A DNA stretch of 64,000 nucleotides from Pseudomonas mucoides (GCF_015461845.1 NZ_JACOPW010000001.1:1686757-1750756); one strand, 5' to 3'. Counted from the first letter of the stretch, positions 7,593-17,589 are shown. A program made the numbers and translations. The notes: generated by a model from the letters alone, not told the origin.

Positions 7593-8408
7593 TCATCCAA
7601 CCTCAGGCTTGACCCGATCCGAAGGGCGCCGAACACCCGCCACAATCTTGTCCACAGCCTTGGTCGCCGCCACCATCCCGAACGTCGCCGTTACCATCAT
7701 CACCGCACCAAACCCGCCCGCACAGTCCAGCTTCACGCCATCGCCGACAAAACTCTTCTGCAAACAGATGCTGCCATCCGGTTTCGGGTAGCGCAGTTGC
7801 TCAGTAGAAAACACACAAGGCACGCTGTAATGGCGAGTCACGGTGCGAGAGAAGCCGTAGTCGCGACGCAAGGTCGAGCGCACTTTCGACGCCAACGGAT
7901 CATTGAACGTACGGTTCAAGTCGCACACCTGAATCAGCGTCGGATCAATCTGCCCACCCGCACCGCCGGTGGTGATGATCTGGATCTTGCGCCGCTTGCA
8001 CCAGGCAATCAGCGCGGCCTTGGCGTTGACGCTGTCAATGCAATCGATCACGCAGTCAATGTTCGGCGTGATGTACTCGGCCATGGTCTCGCGGGTGACG
8101 AAATCCGCCACCGCGTGCACCGAGCAGTCCGGGTTGATCCCGCGCAGGCGCTCGGCCATCACTTCAACTTTGGGTTTGCCGACGGTGCTGTCCAGCGCGT
8201 GCAACTGACGGTTGGCGTTGCTGACGCAGACGTCGTCGAGGTCAAACAGCGAAATCTCGCCCACGCCACACCGGGCGATGGCTTCCGCAGCCCACGAACC
8301 CACGCCGCCGACGCCAACGATTGCCACATGCGCAGCGCGCAGGCGCTCCAGCCCCTCGATGCCATACAAACGGGCGATGCCTGCAAACCGCGGATCTTCT
8401 GTACTCAT
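7593..8408 (-). CDS. tcdA: tRNA threonylcarbamoyladenosine dehydratase
   Basis: This 271-aa ThiF/MoeB/E1-like protein cyclises t6A37 to ct6A in ANN-decoding tRNAs using ATP. The nucleotide-binding loop is 'VAIVGVGGVGSWAAEAIARCG' near the N-terminus. 'DLDDVCVSNANRQ' and 'VIDCIDSVNAK' are the usual E1-fold adenylation elements. The C-terminal part includes 'PDGSICLQKSFVGDGVKLDCAGGFG'. The start is the ATG at 8408, with GGGG about 8 bases upstream; an in-frame TTG at 8414 is less likely. It is convergent with csdA-csdE, which in E. coli supply CsdL (the same protein) with sulfur-relay partners. Confidence 0.93.
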   Translation of the reverse strand: MSTEDPRFAGIARLYGIEGLERLRAAHVAIVGVGGVGSWAAEAIARCGVGEISLFDLDDVCVSNANRQLHALDSTVGKPKVEVMAERLRGINPDCSVHAVADFVTRETMAEYITPNIDCVIDCIDSVNAKAALIAWCKRRKIQIITTGGAGGQIDPTLIQVCDLNRTFNDPLASKVRSTLRRDYGFSRTVTRHYSVPCVFSTEQLRYPKPDGSICLQKSFVGDGVKLDCAGGFGAVMMVTATFGMVAATKAVDKIVAGVRRPSDRVKPEVG

Positions 8409-8626
8409 GACCAATACCCCAAAAACCGGCGCGCATTATAGGGCCACTGCGCGAGAACTTTTAACCTTCTGGCTACAAGTGTAAGAACTTATGTGAAAGC
8501 AAATTGCCCAATGTCCGGCAATTCCCTGTCCGCTGTACGAAAAGAGAATGCCCGGTGTAGGATGCGCGCCCCTTGGCGACCGCCAACCGTTCCTTCGTTC
8601 CACAGTCTTTGGAACCTGAAATAGCT

Positions 8627-11218
8627 ATGTCATCCCGCAAATTTGGACTCAACCTGGTCGTGGTGCTCGCCATCGCAGCCTTGTTTACCGGCTTCTGGGC
8701 GCTGATCAACCGCCCGGTCACCGCCCCCAACTGGCCTGAACAGATCTCCGGCTTCTCGTACTCGCCGTTCCAGCAAGGCCAGTACCCGCAGAAAGAGCAG
8801 TACCCGACCGACGATCAAATGCGTCGCGACCTGGAGATCATGAGCAAGCTGACGGACAACATCCGTACTTACTCGGTCGACGGCACCCTGGAAGACATTC
8901 CCAAGCTCGCCGAGGAATTCGGCCTGCGCGTGACCCTGGGGATCTGGATCAGCCCGGACCAGGAGCGCAATGAGCGCGAAATAACCCGTGCCATCGAAAT
9001 TGCCAACACCTCCCGCAGTGTGGTTCGCGTGGTGGTCGGTAACGAGGCGATCTTCCGTAAGGAAATTACCGCTGCCGAACTGAGCGTGATCCTTGATCGC
9101 GTGCGCGCCGCCGTGAAGGTGCCGGTGACCACGTCCGAGCAGTGGCACGTCTGGGAAGAACACCCGGAACTGGCCAAGCACGTCGACCTGATCGCCGCCC
9201 ACGTTTTGCCTTACTGGGAATTCATCCCGGTGGACAAAGCCGGCCAGTTCGTCCTTGACCGCGCCCGCGACCTGAAAAAGATGTTCCCGAAAAAACCGCT
9301 GTTGCTCTCGGAGGTTGGCTGGCCGAGCAACGGCCGTATGCGTGGCGGCACCGATGCGAGCCCGGCGGATCAGGCGATCTACCTGCGCACCTTGGTCAAC
9401 AAACTCAACCGCCAGGGCTTCAACTACTTCGTGATCGAAGCATTTGACCAGCCGTGGAAGGCCAGCGACGAAGGTTCGGTGGGCGCGTATTGGGGCGTGT
9501 TCAATGCCGCGCGCCAGCAGAAATTCAACTTCGAGGGCCCGGTGGTCGCGATCCCGCAATGGCGCGTGCTGGCGATCGGCTCGGCCGTATTGGCATTGCT
9601 GTCCCTGACCCTGCTGATGATCGACGGCTCGGCCCTGCGCCAGCGTGGCCGTACCTTCCTGACCTTTATCGCGTTCCTGTGCGGTTCGGTGTTGGTGTGG
9701 ATCGGTTACGACTACAGCCAGCAATACAGCACCTGGTTCAGCCTGACAGTTGGACTCCTCCTGGCCCTCGGCGCGCTCGGGGTCTTTATCGTTCTGCTGA
9801 CCGAGGCGCATGAACTGGCCGAAGCGGTCTGGACTCACAAGCGTCGTCGTGAATTCCTGCCGGTGGTGGGCGACTCGGACTACAGACCGAAAGTCTCAAT
9901 CCACGTGCCCTGCTACAACGAGCCGCCGGAGATGGTCAAACAGACCCTCAACGCGCTGGCCAACCTCGATTACCCGGACTTCGAAGTCCTGATCATCGAC
10001 AACAACACCAAGGACCCTGCGGTCTGGGAACCGGTGCGCGATTACTGCGAAACCCTCGGCCCGCGCTTCAAGTTCTTCCACGTTGCACCGCTGGCCGGTT
10101 TCAAGGGCGGCGCGCTGAACTACCTGATCCCGCACACCGCCAAGGATGCCGAAGTCATCGCGGTAATCGACTCGGATTACTGCGTCGATCCGAACTGGCT
10201 CAAGCACATGGTGCCGCACTTCGCCGATCCGAAAATTGCGGTGGTGCAGTCGCCGCAGGACTATCGCGATCAGAACGAAAGCACCTTCAAAAAGCTCTGC
10301 TACGCGGAATACAAAGGCTTCTTCCACATCGGCATGGTCACCCGCAACGACCGTGACGCGATCATCCAGCACGGCACCATGACCATGACCCGGCGCTCGG
10401 TGCTTGAAGAGCTCGGCTGGGCTGACTGGTGCATCTGTGAAGACGCCGAGTTGGGTCTGCGCGTGTTCGAAAAAGGCCTGTCGGCGGCGTATTACCACAC
10501 CAGCTATGGCAAAGGCTTGATGCCCGATACCTTTATCGACTTCAAGAAACAGCGTTTCCGCTGGGCCTACGGAGCGATTCAGATCATCAAGCGCCACACC
10601 GCCAGCCTGCTGCGCGGCAAGGACACCGAGCTGACCCGTGGCCAGCGTTACCACTTCCTTGCGGGCTGGCTGCCGTGGGTCGCAGATGGCATGAACATCT
10701 TCTTCACGGTCGGCGCATTGTTGTGGTCGGCGGCGATGATCATCGTGCCGCAGCGGGTCGATCCGCCGTTGCTGATTTTCGCAATCCCGCCGTTGGCGCT
10801 GTTCGTGTTCAAGGTCGGCAAGATCATCTTCCTGTATCGCCGCGCCGTCGGCGTGAACCTCAAAGATGCGTTCTGCGCGGCTCTGGCCGGGCTGGCGTTG
10901 TCGCACACCATCGCCAAAGCGGTGCTGTACGGCTTCTTCACCAGCAGCATTCCGTTCTTCCGCACCCCGAAAAACGCCGATAACCACGGCTTCTGGGTGG
11001 CAATTTCGGAGGCCCGTGAAGAGGTGTTCATCATGCTGCTGTTGTGGGGCGCGGCGCTGGGGATCTTTCTGGTCAACGGCTTGCCGAGCAACGACATGCG
11101 CTTCTGGGTGACCATGTTGCTGGTGCAATCGCTGCCATACCTGGCGGCGCTGATCATGGCGTTCCTGTCTTCGCTGCCGAAACCGGCCGCCGAGCCGGAG
11201 CCGGCACCCGCCGTCTAA
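8627..11218 (+). CDS. ndvB: GH17-GT2 membrane glucosyltransferase, NdvB-like beta-glucan synthase
   Basis: This 863-aa membrane protein has a TM anchor at residues 8-27, then a periplasmic GH17-like glucanase/transglycosylase domain (about 40-310, acidic residues Glu140 in 'VGNEAIFR' and Glu229 in 'LLSEVGWPSNG'). Several membrane helices follow, then a cytoplasmic GT2 domain with DSD at 515-517, Glu605-Asp606 in 'CEDAELG' and QRFRW at 642-646, and a final TM cluster. The architecture matches the P. aeruginosa NdvB family, which makes periplasmic beta-(1,3)-glucans linked to biofilm antibiotic tolerance. I chose the ATG at 8627 because it starts directly before the TM segment; the frame is open 18 codons upstream. 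The exact glucan product is inferred. Confidence 0.85.
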   Translation: MSSRKFGLNLVVVLAIAALFTGFWALINRPVTAPNWPEQISGFSYSPFQQGQYPQKEQYPTDDQMRRDLEIMSKLTDNIRTYSVDGTLEDIPKLAEEFGLRVTLGIWISPDQERNEREITRAIEIANTSRSVVRVVVGNEAIFRKEITAAELSVILDRVRAAVKVPVTTSEQWHVWEEHPELAKHVDLIAAHVLPYWEFIPVDKAGQFVLDRARDLKKMFPKKPLLLSEVGWPSNGRMRGGTDASPADQAIYLRTLVNKLNRQGFNYFVIEAFDQPWKASDEGSVGAYWGVFNAARQQKFNFEGPVVAIPQWRVLAIGSAVLALLSLTLLMIDGSALRQRGRTFLTFIAFLCGSVLVWIGYDYSQQYSTWFSLTVGLLLALGALGVFIVLLTEAHELAEAVWTHKRRREFLPVVGDSDYRPKVSIHVPCYNEPPEMVKQTLNALANLDYPDFEVLIIDNNTKDPAVWEPVRDYCETLGPRFKFFHVAPLAGFKGGALNYLIPHTAKDAEVIAVIDSDYCVDPNWLKHMVPHFADPKIAVVQSPQDYRDQNESTFKKLCYAEYKGFFHIGMVTRNDRDAIIQHGTMTMTRRSVLEELGWADWCICEDAELGLRVFEKGLSAAYYHTSYGKGLMPDTFIDFKKQRFRWAYGAIQIIKRHTASLLRGKDTELTRGQRYHFLAGWLPWVADGMNIFFTVGALLWSAAMIIVPQRVDPPLLIFAIPPLALFVFKVGKIIFLYRRAVGVNLKDAFCAALAGLALSHTIAKAVLYGFFTSSIPFFRTPKNADNHGFWVAISEAREEVFIMLLLWGAALGIFLVNGLPSNDMRFWVTMLLVQSLPYLAALIMAFLSSLPKPAAEPEPAPAV

Positions 11219-11235
11219 ATCTGTATGGATGCACT

Positions 11236-11266
11236 AAACGGCGGCCAATGGTCGCCGTTTTGCTTT
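11236..11266 (+). terminator. Intrinsic terminator after ndvB
   Basis: An 8-bp stem aaacggcg / cgccgttt (11236-11243, 11253-11260) is followed by 'tgcttt', 17 bases after the ndvB stop. Confidence 0.65.
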
Positions 11267-11301
11267 AAGATAACCGCCATTTTGCGCGCCCAGCACCAAT
11301 T

Positions 11302-11393
11302 CCTGTAGGAGCAAAGCTTGCTCGCGATTGATGCGACTCGGTGTAACAGAAAGACCTCATCATCGTTCATCGCGAGCAAATTCTGCTCCTACA
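11302..11393. repeat. REP-type inverted pair between ndvB and dapE
   Basis: Inverted copies of the 'tgtaggagcaaagcttgctcgcg' type motif at 11302-11327 and 11368-11393 have a ~40-base spacer. The pair lies directly upstream of dapE. Confidence 0.8.
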
Positions 11394-11415
11394 CAATTAG
11401 CTTCCGGAGTTTTCC

Positions 11416-12567
11416 ATGACGGCCCACGCCGACCTTTCGCCGACCCTTCAACTCGCCATCGACCTGATCCGCCGTCCGTCCGTGACGCCGGTCGACGCCG
11501 ATTGCCAGAAGCAGATGATGCAGCGCCTGGGCGATGCCGGTTTCATGCTGGAACCGATGCGCATCGAAGATGTGGATAACTTCTGGGCGACCCACGGCAA
11601 ACATGACGGCCCGGTGCTGTGCTTCGCCGGTCACACCGACGTGGTGCCGACCGGTCCGGTGACGGCCTGGCAGATCGACCCGTTCAATGCGCTGATCGAC
11701 GAACACGGCATGCTCTGCGGCCGTGGCGCGGCGGACATGAAGGGCAGCCTGGCATCGATGACCGTGGCCGCCGAGCGCTTCGTTGCCGATTACCCGGACC
11801 ACAAGGGCAAGGTCGCTTTCCTGATCACCAGCGACGAAGAAGGCCCGGCGCACCACGGCACCAAGGCGGTGGTTGAACGCCTCGCCGCGCGTAAGGAACG
11901 TCTGGACTGGTGCATCGTCGGCGAACCGTCGAGCACCACGCTGGTAGGCGACGTGGTCAAGAACGGCCGTCGCGGCTCCCTCGGTGCCAAGCTGACCGTT
12001 CGTGGTGTTCAGGGCCACGTGGCCTATCCGCACCTCGCCAAGAACCCGATCCACCTCGCTGCCCCGGCCCTGGCCGAATTGGCCGCCGAGCATTGGGACC
12101 ACGGCAACGATTTCTTCCCGCCGACCAGTTTCCAGATCTCCAACGTCAATTCCGGCACCGGCGCGACCAACGTGATCCCGGGCGACCTGGTGGCGGTGTT
12201 CAACTTCCGCTTCTCCACCGAATCCACCGTTGAAGGCCTGCAAAAACGCGTCGCCGACATCCTCGACAAGCATGGCCTGGACTGGCACATCGACTGGGCG
12301 CTGTCCGGTCTGCCGTTCCTGACCGAGCCGGGGGCGTTGCTGGATGCCGTGGCGTCGAGCATCAAGGACATCACCGGCCGCGACACCAAGGCGTCCACCA
12401 GCGGTGGCACCTCCGACGGTCGCTTCATCGCGACCATGGGCACGCAAGTGGTTGAACTGGGCCCGGTCAACGCCACGATCCACCAGGTCAACGAGCGTGT
12501 ACTGGCCGCCGACCTCGACGTGCTGACCGAAATCTACTACCAGACCCTGATCAAGTTGCTCGCCTGA
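11416..12567 (+). CDS. dapE: Succinyl-diaminopimelate desuccinylase
   Basis: This 383-aa M20-family di-zinc hydrolase removes succinate from N-succinyl-LL-DAP, the third succinylase-branch enzyme in this window. Metal ligands are recognisable in '[12 protein letters not shown]' (His, then Asp), '[10 protein letters not shown]' (bridging Asp), '[10 protein letters not shown]' (catalytic Glu pair) and a C-terminal 'GTSDGRFIA' with 'HQVNE'. A smaller dimerisation domain lies at about residues 180-290. The start follows 'ttccggagttttcc'. The stop overlaps the rlmA start by one base (TGATG), so the two are translationally coupled. Confidence 0.95.
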   Translation: MTAHADLSPTLQLAIDLIRRPSVTPVDADCQKQMMQRLGDAGFMLEPMRIEDVDNFWATHGKHDGPVLCFAGHTDVVPTGPVTAWQIDPFNALIDEHGMLCGRGAADMKGSLASMTVAAERFVADYPDHKGKVAFLITSDEEGPAHHGTKAVVERLAARKERLDWCIVGEPSSTTLVGDVVKNGRRGSLGAKLTVRGVQGHVAYPHLAKNPIHLAAPALAELAAEHWDHGNDFFPPTSFQISNVNSGTGATNVIPGDLVAVFNFRFSTESTVEGLQKRVADILDKHGLDWHIDWALSGLPFLTEPGALLDAVASSIKDITGRDTKASTSGGTSDGRFIATMGTQVVELGPVNATIHQVNERVLAADLDVLTEIYYQTLIKLLA

Positions 12568-13376
12568 TGCTCGCTTGCCCGATCTGCAGTGAACCGCTGA
12601 ACGCGGTGGACAACGGCGTGGCCTGCCCCGCCGGGCATCGGTTCGACCGCGCGCGCCAGGGTTACCTGAACCTGTTGCCGGTGCAGCACAAAAACAGCCG
12701 CGACCCTGGGGATAACCTGGCCATGGTCGAAGCCCGCCGCGATTTCCTGAACGCCGGCCACTACGCGCCGGTGGCCAAGCGTCTGGCGGAACTGGCGGCG
12801 CACTATGCGCCACAGCGCTGGCTGGACATCGGCTGTGGCGAGGGTTACTACACCGCGCAAATCGCCGAGGCCTTGCCCAATGCCGACGGTTACGCGCTGG
12901 ACATCTCCCGCGAAGCGGTCAAACGCGCCTGCAAACGCAACCCGCAGCTGACCTGGTTGATTGCCAGCATGGCGCGGGTGCCGTTGGCTTCCGGCAGTTG
13001 CCAGTTTCTCGCCAGCGTCTTCAGCCCATTGGATTGGGAAGAAGCCAAACGCCTGCTCAGCCCCGGTGGCGGCTTGATGAAAGTCGGGCCGACCAGCGGC
13101 CATCTGATGGAGTTACGCGAGCGGCTGTACGACGAAGTCCGCGAATACACCGACGACAAGCATCTGGCCCTGGTGCCGGACGGCATGGCGTTGGCGCACA
13201 GTGAAACCCTGGAATTCAAACTGACGCTTGCAGAGGGTCAGGACCGCGCGAACCTGCTGGCCATGACGCCCCACGGCTGGCGCGCCAGTGCCGAACGCCG
13301 CGCAGCGGTCATCGAACAGGCCGAGCCGTTCGAGGTCACTGTGTCGATGCGCTACGATTACTTCGTTCTTCAATAA
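12567..13376 (+). CDS. rlmA: 23S rRNA (guanine-N1)-methyltransferase RlmA type
   Basis: This 269-aa SAM-dependent methyltransferase has the RlmA N-terminal zinc finger: 'CPICSEPL' then 'CPAGHRFDRARQGYLNLL' (Cys-x2-Cys ... Cys-x3-His). A Rossmann domain follows with motif I 'WLDIGCGEGYYT' (about residue 90). In gram-negatives the enzyme methylates G745 in helix 35 of 23S rRNA. It is coupled to dapE by a one-base stop/start overlap. The family could also act on G748 (TlrB), but gram-negative members are G745 enzymes. Confidence 0.9.
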   Translation: MLACPICSEPLNAVDNGVACPAGHRFDRARQGYLNLLPVQHKNSRDPGDNLAMVEARRDFLNAGHYAPVAKRLAELAAHYAPQRWLDIGCGEGYYTAQIAEALPNADGYALDISREAVKRACKRNPQLTWLIASMARVPLASGSCQFLASVFSPLDWEEAKRLLSPGGGLMKVGPTSGHLMELRERLYDEVREYTDDKHLALVPDGMALAHSETLEFKLTLAEGQDRANLLAMTPHGWRASAERRAAVIEQAEPFEVTVSMRYDYFVLQ

Positions 13377-13460
13377 ACCCTTAATTTTTTGGTCTTGAGC
13401 AACGGCTTGAGGCCGGCTAAATCCGCGAATGGATTTTTCAGACCCGCAGTGAGGACATCC

Positions 13461-13838
13461 ATGCGCCAACCCGATATCGAGATTTACCTGAAAGACGCCG
13501 ACGTCGACTACAAGGCCATCGCGGCCTGGCTCGGCACTGCGTTGGGCCCGTGCACCGACTGGGTTCAGAAAGGCCAGACATACAAGTGCAAGGCCGGCAA
13601 CGTGCCGGTGACCTGGTTGCCAAAAGCCGTGGGCAAATGGAACAGCCTGTTTCTGGACAGCGACCAGACCCCATGGGAAGACGACATTGCCTGCGCCCGC
13701 GCAGCCTTTGCCGCGCTGAACGTCGAAGTGCGTTGCGCGCCGGGTACGTGGGTCGAGGAAGAAGGTGAAGAGACAGCGGATCGCTGGATGCGTATCAGCG
13801 CTGACGGTGAAGAAGAAATCACCTGGAAAACTGCTTAA
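13461..13838 (+). CDS. Conserved hypothetical protein, 125 aa
   Basis: This small soluble protein starts at ATG 13461 with a 'gaggac' ribosome-binding site; the frame extends to a TTG at 13389 but without a site. It is acidic at the C-terminus ('EEEGEETADRWM', 'DGEEEITW') and rich in Trp. No catalytic motif, signal peptide or membrane segment is seen. It follows rlmA on the same strand, and the same order (dapE, rlmA, hypothetical, cold-shock gene) is, from memory, conserved in P. aeruginosa, which supports it as a real gene. The function is unknown. Confidence 0.7.
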   Translation: MRQPDIEIYLKDADVDYKAIAAWLGTALGPCTDWVQKGQTYKCKAGNVPVTWLPKAVGKWNSLFLDSDQTPWEDDIACARAAFAALNVEVRCAPGTWVEEEGEETADRWMRISADGEEEITWKTA

Positions 13839-13853
13839 AACCAGTACACAAAA

Positions 13854-13946
13854 CCTGTGGGAGCGAGCTTGCTCGCGATGGGGCCCTGTCAGCCAACATC
13901 AATGTTGAATGTCAGTCAGTCATCGCGAGCAAGCTCGCTCCCACAG
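13854..13946. repeat. REP-type inverted pair
   Basis: Inverted copies of 'gggagcgagcttgctcgcga' at about 13858-13879 and 13921-13946. The spacer contains 'caatgttgaatgtcag', related to the tandem heptamer found in the REP spacer at 37295. Confidence 0.82.
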
Positions 13947-13973
13947 TGGTTCTGGGTGATCTGAAGATCGGGT

Positions 13974-14183
13974 TTACAAACCTACAACGTCCTCAGCCTG
14001 CAGCCCTTTCTCGCCGGTCACCACGGCGTATTCAACCTGCTGGCCTTCAGCCAGCGAACGGTGCCCTTCGCCGCGAATCGCGCGGTAATGCACGAACACG
14101 TCCACCCCGTCCTCGCGTTGAATAAAGCCGTAGCCCTTGGCGTCGTTGAACCACTTCACGTTGCCGGTTTCGCGCGTAGCCAT
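13974..14183 (-). CDS. Cold-shock domain protein
   Basis: This 69-aa single cold-shock domain has RNP1 as 'KGYGFIQ' (residues 16-22) and RNP2 as 'VDVFVHY' (27-33). The opening 'GNVKWFND' is typical. It binds single-stranded RNA/DNA as a chaperone. It is expressed divergently from plsB. It differs slightly from the classic CspA form (His-Tyr for His-Phe after RNP2, and '[15 protein letters not shown]' at the C-terminus). Whether it is cold-induced is not visible. Confidence 0.92.
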   Translation of the reverse strand: MATRETGNVKWFNDAKGYGFIQREDGVDVFVHYRAIRGEGHRSLAEGQQVEYAVVTGEKGLQAEDVVGL

Positions 14184-14348
14184 GAATCAGTACCCCCTTG
14201 TTTTTATTTTGAACGGCCGAGTATATGACAGCCGTCAAAACTCTCAACTCACTTTACTTAGCCGCTTTTTTGCCGATTTTCGGTGAATACGGCACACTAT
14301 CGCCCACCCGAGCAAACGCTCGGTTTTATTCACTCACGCAGAAGCCGT

Positions 14349-16832
14349 ATGACCCGTTCCCCGTTCCGCCGTCTTGTGTTTGGCACCCTGCGCCGACTGT
14401 TGTATCTCTGGGTTCGCTCGGAGACGATCAACCAGTCGTCGTTTACCCTCAACCTCGACCGCAGTCGTCCGGTGTTCTACGTCCTGCAAAACCCTTCGCT
14501 GACCGACCTCGCCGTGGTCGACACCGAATGCAGCAAGGCCGGCCTGCCTCGCCCGGTGTTGCCGGTTTCAGTGGGTAACCTGGTGGAACCCGCCGCGTTC
14601 TTTTACCTCACGCCAGAGCCCGACTGGCTCGGCCGTCAGGATAAACGCGGCGCGCCGCCCACCCTGACTCGCCTGGTCAGTGCCCTGAGCCAGAATGCCG
14701 CCGAAGACGCGCAGATCATTCCGGTCAGCGTGTTCTGGGGCCAGTCGCCGGACAGCGAATCGAGCCCATGGAAATTGCTCTTCGCCGACAGCTGGGCGGT
14801 CACCGGTCGCCTGCGTCGCTTGCTGAGTATCATCGTGCTCGGACGCAAGACCCGCGTGCAGTTTTCCGCGCCGATTCACCTGCGCGAGCTGATCGATCAC
14901 AACAAGGGCCACGAGCGCACCGTGCGCATGGCCCAGCGGATCCTGCGGGTGCACTTCCGCAACCTCAAAGCCGCCGTCATCGGCCCGGACATTTCCCACC
15001 GGCGCAATCTGGTCAAGGGCTTGCTCAACCAGCCACTGGTCAAGCAAGCGATCCTCGACGAAGCCGAGCGCGAGAACATCTCCCCGGAGAAAGCCAAGGC
15101 CCAGGCCCTGCGCTACGGCAACGAGATAGCCTCCGACTACACCTACACCGCAATCCGCTTCATGGAAGTGGTGTTGAGCTGGTTCTGGAACAAGATTTAC
15201 GACGGCATCAAGGTCAACAACATCGAAGGCGTGCAAAAGGTCGCCCCGGGTTACGAAGTGATCTACGTGCCCTGCCACCGCAGCCACATCGACTACCTGT
15301 TGCTGTCCTATCTGCTGTTCCGCAATGGCCTGACCCCGCCGCACATCGCCGCCGGGATCAACCTCAACATGCCGGGGATCGGCGGCCTGCTGCGTCGCGG
15401 TGGTGCGTTCTTCATGCGCCGCACCTTCAAGGGCAACCCGCTGTACACCTCCGTGTTCAACGAGTACCTGCACACCTTGTTTACCAAAGGTTTCCCGGTC
15501 GAATACTTCGTCGAGGGTGGCCGCTCGCGCACCGGGCGCATGCTGCAACCAAAAACCGGGATGCTCGCGATTACCCTGCGCAGCTTCCTGCGTTCGTCGC
15601 GCATGCCCATCGTGTTTGTGCCGGTGTACATCGGTTACGAGCGCGTATTGGAAGGCCGGACCTACCTCGGTGAACTGCGTGGTGCGACCAAGAAGAAAGA
15701 GTCGATCTTCGATATTTTCAAGGTCATCGGCGCGCTCAAGCAGCGCTTCGGCCAGGTGGCGGTGAACTTCGGCGAGCCGATCAAACTGGCGGAGTTCCTC
15801 GACAGCGAACAGCCGGACTGGCGCCAACAGGAACTCGGCCCGCAATTCAAACCGGCCTGGCTCAACGAAACGACTAACCGCCTCGGCGATAAAGTCGCAC
15901 AGCATCTCAACGAAGCGGCAGCGATCAACCCGGTGAATCTGGTGGCGCTGGCGTTGCTGTCCACCAGCCGTCTGGCACTGGATGATCGCGCCATGGCGCG
16001 GGTGCTCGATCTATATCTGGCACTGCTGCGCAAGGTTCCGTATTCGCCGCACACCACGCTACCGGAAGGTGACGGTCGTGCGCTGATCGAGCATGTGAAG
16101 GACATGGACCTGCTGTCCGAGCAGAGCGATGCCCTGGGCAAAATTTTGTACCTGGACGAGCAAAACGCCGTCCTGATGACCTACTACCGCAACAACGTAC
16201 TGCATATTTTTGCGTTGCCGGCACTGCTCGCGAGTTTTTTCCAGAGCGCTTCGCGCATGAACCGCGACCAGATCCTGCGTTACACCCGCGCACTGTATCC
16301 GTACCTGCAATCGGAACTGTTCATTCGCTGGTCCATGGATGAACTGGACGCCGTGATCGACCAATGGCTGCAAGCGTTTGTCGAACAAGGCCTGCTGCGC
16401 TTCGAAAACGATGTCTACCTGCGCCCGGCACCCAGCTCACGGCATTTCGTGCTGCTGACCTTGCTGTCCAAGAGCATCGCCCAGACCTTGCAGCGCTTCT
16501 ACATGACCGTGTCCCTGCTGCTCAACAGCGGCCAGAACAGCATCAGCGCCGAGGAGCTGGAAGACTTGTGCACGGTCATGGCCCAGCGCCTGTCGATCCT
16601 CCATGGCCTGAACGCCCCGGAATTCTTCGACAAGAGCCTGTTCCGTCACTTCATCCAGACGATGCTGGACCTCGAGGTGCTCAAGCGCGACGAAGCCGGC
16701 AAGTTGAGCTATCACGAATTGCTCGGCGAACTGGCCGAAGGCGCGGCCAAACGGGTGTTGCCGGCGGAGATTCGCTTGTCGATCCGTCAGGTAGCGTTGC
16801 ATCGCAGTGAAGATGCGGCGGATCAGGCTTAG
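14349..16832 (+). CDS. plsB: Glycerol-3-phosphate 1-O-acyltransferase
   Basis: This 827-aa inner-membrane enzyme starts phospholipid synthesis by acylating sn-glycerol-3-phosphate at position 1. The acyltransferase block I HX4D is 'HRSHID' at residues 310-315. Block II follows as '[13 protein letters not shown]', block III as '[13 protein letters not shown]' and block IV as '[12 protein letters not shown]'. The start is the ATG at 14349, giving a length close to other Pseudomonas PlsB proteins; the frame is open further upstream. It is divergent from the cold-shock gene. Confidence 0.96.
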   Translation: MTRSPFRRLVFGTLRRLLYLWVRSETINQSSFTLNLDRSRPVFYVLQNPSLTDLAVVDTECSKAGLPRPVLPVSVGNLVEPAAFFYLTPEPDWLGRQDKRGAPPTLTRLVSALSQNAAEDAQIIPVSVFWGQSPDSESSPWKLLFADSWAVTGRLRRLLSIIVLGRKTRVQFSAPIHLRELIDHNKGHERTVRMAQRILRVHFRNLKAAVIGPDISHRRNLVKGLLNQPLVKQAILDEAERENISPEKAKAQALRYGNEIASDYTYTAIRFMEVVLSWFWNKIYDGIKVNNIEGVQKVAPGYEVIYVPCHRSHIDYLLLSYLLFRNGLTPPHIAAGINLNMPGIGGLLRRGGAFFMRRTFKGNPLYTSVFNEYLHTLFTKGFPVEYFVEGGRSRTGRMLQPKTGMLAITLRSFLRSSRMPIVFVPVYIGYERVLEGRTYLGELRGATKKKESIFDIFKVIGALKQRFGQVAVNFGEPIKLAEFLDSEQPDWRQQELGPQFKPAWLNETTNRLGDKVAQHLNEAAAINPVNLVALALLSTSRLALDDRAMARVLDLYLALLRKVPYSPHTTLPEGDGRALIEHVKDMDLLSEQSDALGKILYLDEQNAVLMTYYRNNVLHIFALPALLASFFQSASRMNRDQILRYTRALYPYLQSELFIRWSMDELDAVIDQWLQAFVEQGLLRFENDVYLRPAPSSRHFVLLTLLSKSIAQTLQRFYMTVSLLLNSGQNSISAEELEDLCTVMAQRLSILHGLNAPEFFDKSLFRHFIQTMLDLEVLKRDEAGKLSYHELLGELAEGAAKRVLPAEIRLSIRQVALHRSEDAADQA

Positions 16833-16857
16833 TGGGATCGTCAGTAACGCCCTGACA

Positions 16858-16891
16858 ACAACTATAAGAACAGGGACGTTCTTATAGTTGT
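16858..16891. repeat. Perfect 14-bp inverted repeat downstream of plsB
   Basis: Stem acaactataagaac (16858-16871) and its exact complement (16878-16891) have a 6-base loop 'agggac'. The stem is AT-rich and has no T-tract, so it is not a standard terminator. It lies 26 bases after plsB and 44 bases before the next gene, so it could be a processing site or an operator dyad. Confidence 0.8.
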
Positions 16892-16934
16892 CCGATTATG
16901 GATTAATAGATCCCTTCAAGTACCCCACCACGAT

Positions 16935-17549
16935 ATGGATATCACGATGAACTCATTAGATAACCCCACCCACTACATCACCCTGACATTGAGTTTGCCT
17001 GAAGACTTTATACCCCCTGACGGTGGCGAGGCCGAGACTTATATAAGCGTTTATACGGCAAACACTCAGGCTCTCATTAAAGTGGCGCAATCCCGTAAAC
17101 CGTTGCTGTACAGCGGCCGCTGGAACTTTACGTTTGCGCACAGTTATTCCGATGTCAGCGTCAAATACCGCGTGAATGTCAGCATGACCCACAACGGTGT
17201 GCCGCTGTTGATTGATCTGGACCACTTCATTGTTGTTCACCGCGCACCACACCGCCAAACACTGCACCTGAGCCCGATCGGTCGCCTCTACATCCAGGCG
17301 CAAGAACCTCAAGCGGTGGCGCCTGAACACGCAGTGACCATTGTTGCCCATGAGCACGACAATGCGACGTTGCAACTGACTCAAGTGCATATCAGTGAAC
17401 AAATGGCAGAGGCGTTTTATCTGGAATACGATCCGAACACTGTTGTGCCAGGTAAACGCTATACCCTGACGGCGATTGAAAATGGATACCGCAACTCAAT
17501 CGAAGTCTATCCCGGTTCTGTTGTATTAAAACCCTTCAGCAAAGCCTGA
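16935..17549 (+). CDS. Hypothetical protein, 204 aa, possible beta-sandwich fold
   Basis: I do not recognise a family with certainty. The first ~115 residues ('ITLTLSLPEDFIPP', 'YRVNVSMTHNGVPLL', 'DHFIVVHRAPHRQTL') recall the two-sheet pattern of YbaY-like lipoproteins, but there is no signal peptide or lipobox. The second part is also predicted strand-rich. The start is 16935 or the internal ATG at 16947. Base composition is lower in GC than plsB, hinting at acquisition. It precedes the DUF4197 gene by 40 bases and could share its transcript. Confidence 0.6.
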   Translation: MDITMNSLDNPTHYITLTLSLPEDFIPPDGGEAETYISVYTANTQALIKVAQSRKPLLYSGRWNFTFAHSYSDVSVKYRVNVSMTHNGVPLLIDLDHFIVVHRAPHRQTLHLSPIGRLYIQAQEPQAVAPEHAVTIVAHEHDNATLQLTQVHISEQMAEAFYLEYDPNTVVPGKRYTLTAIENGYRNSIEVYPGSVVLKPFSKA

Positions 17550-17589
17550 TAACCTTCACGCTCACAATAAACCGAACAAGGAAGCTGTC

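Noticed and set aside
8450..8510. AlgU-type promoter upstream of ndvB
   Set aside because: Two GAACTT hexamers are present, but neither has a fitting -10 at 16-17 bases.
14568..15905. 445-aa minus-strand frame inside plsB
   Set aside because: Shadow frame; plsB motifs are intact on the plus strand.
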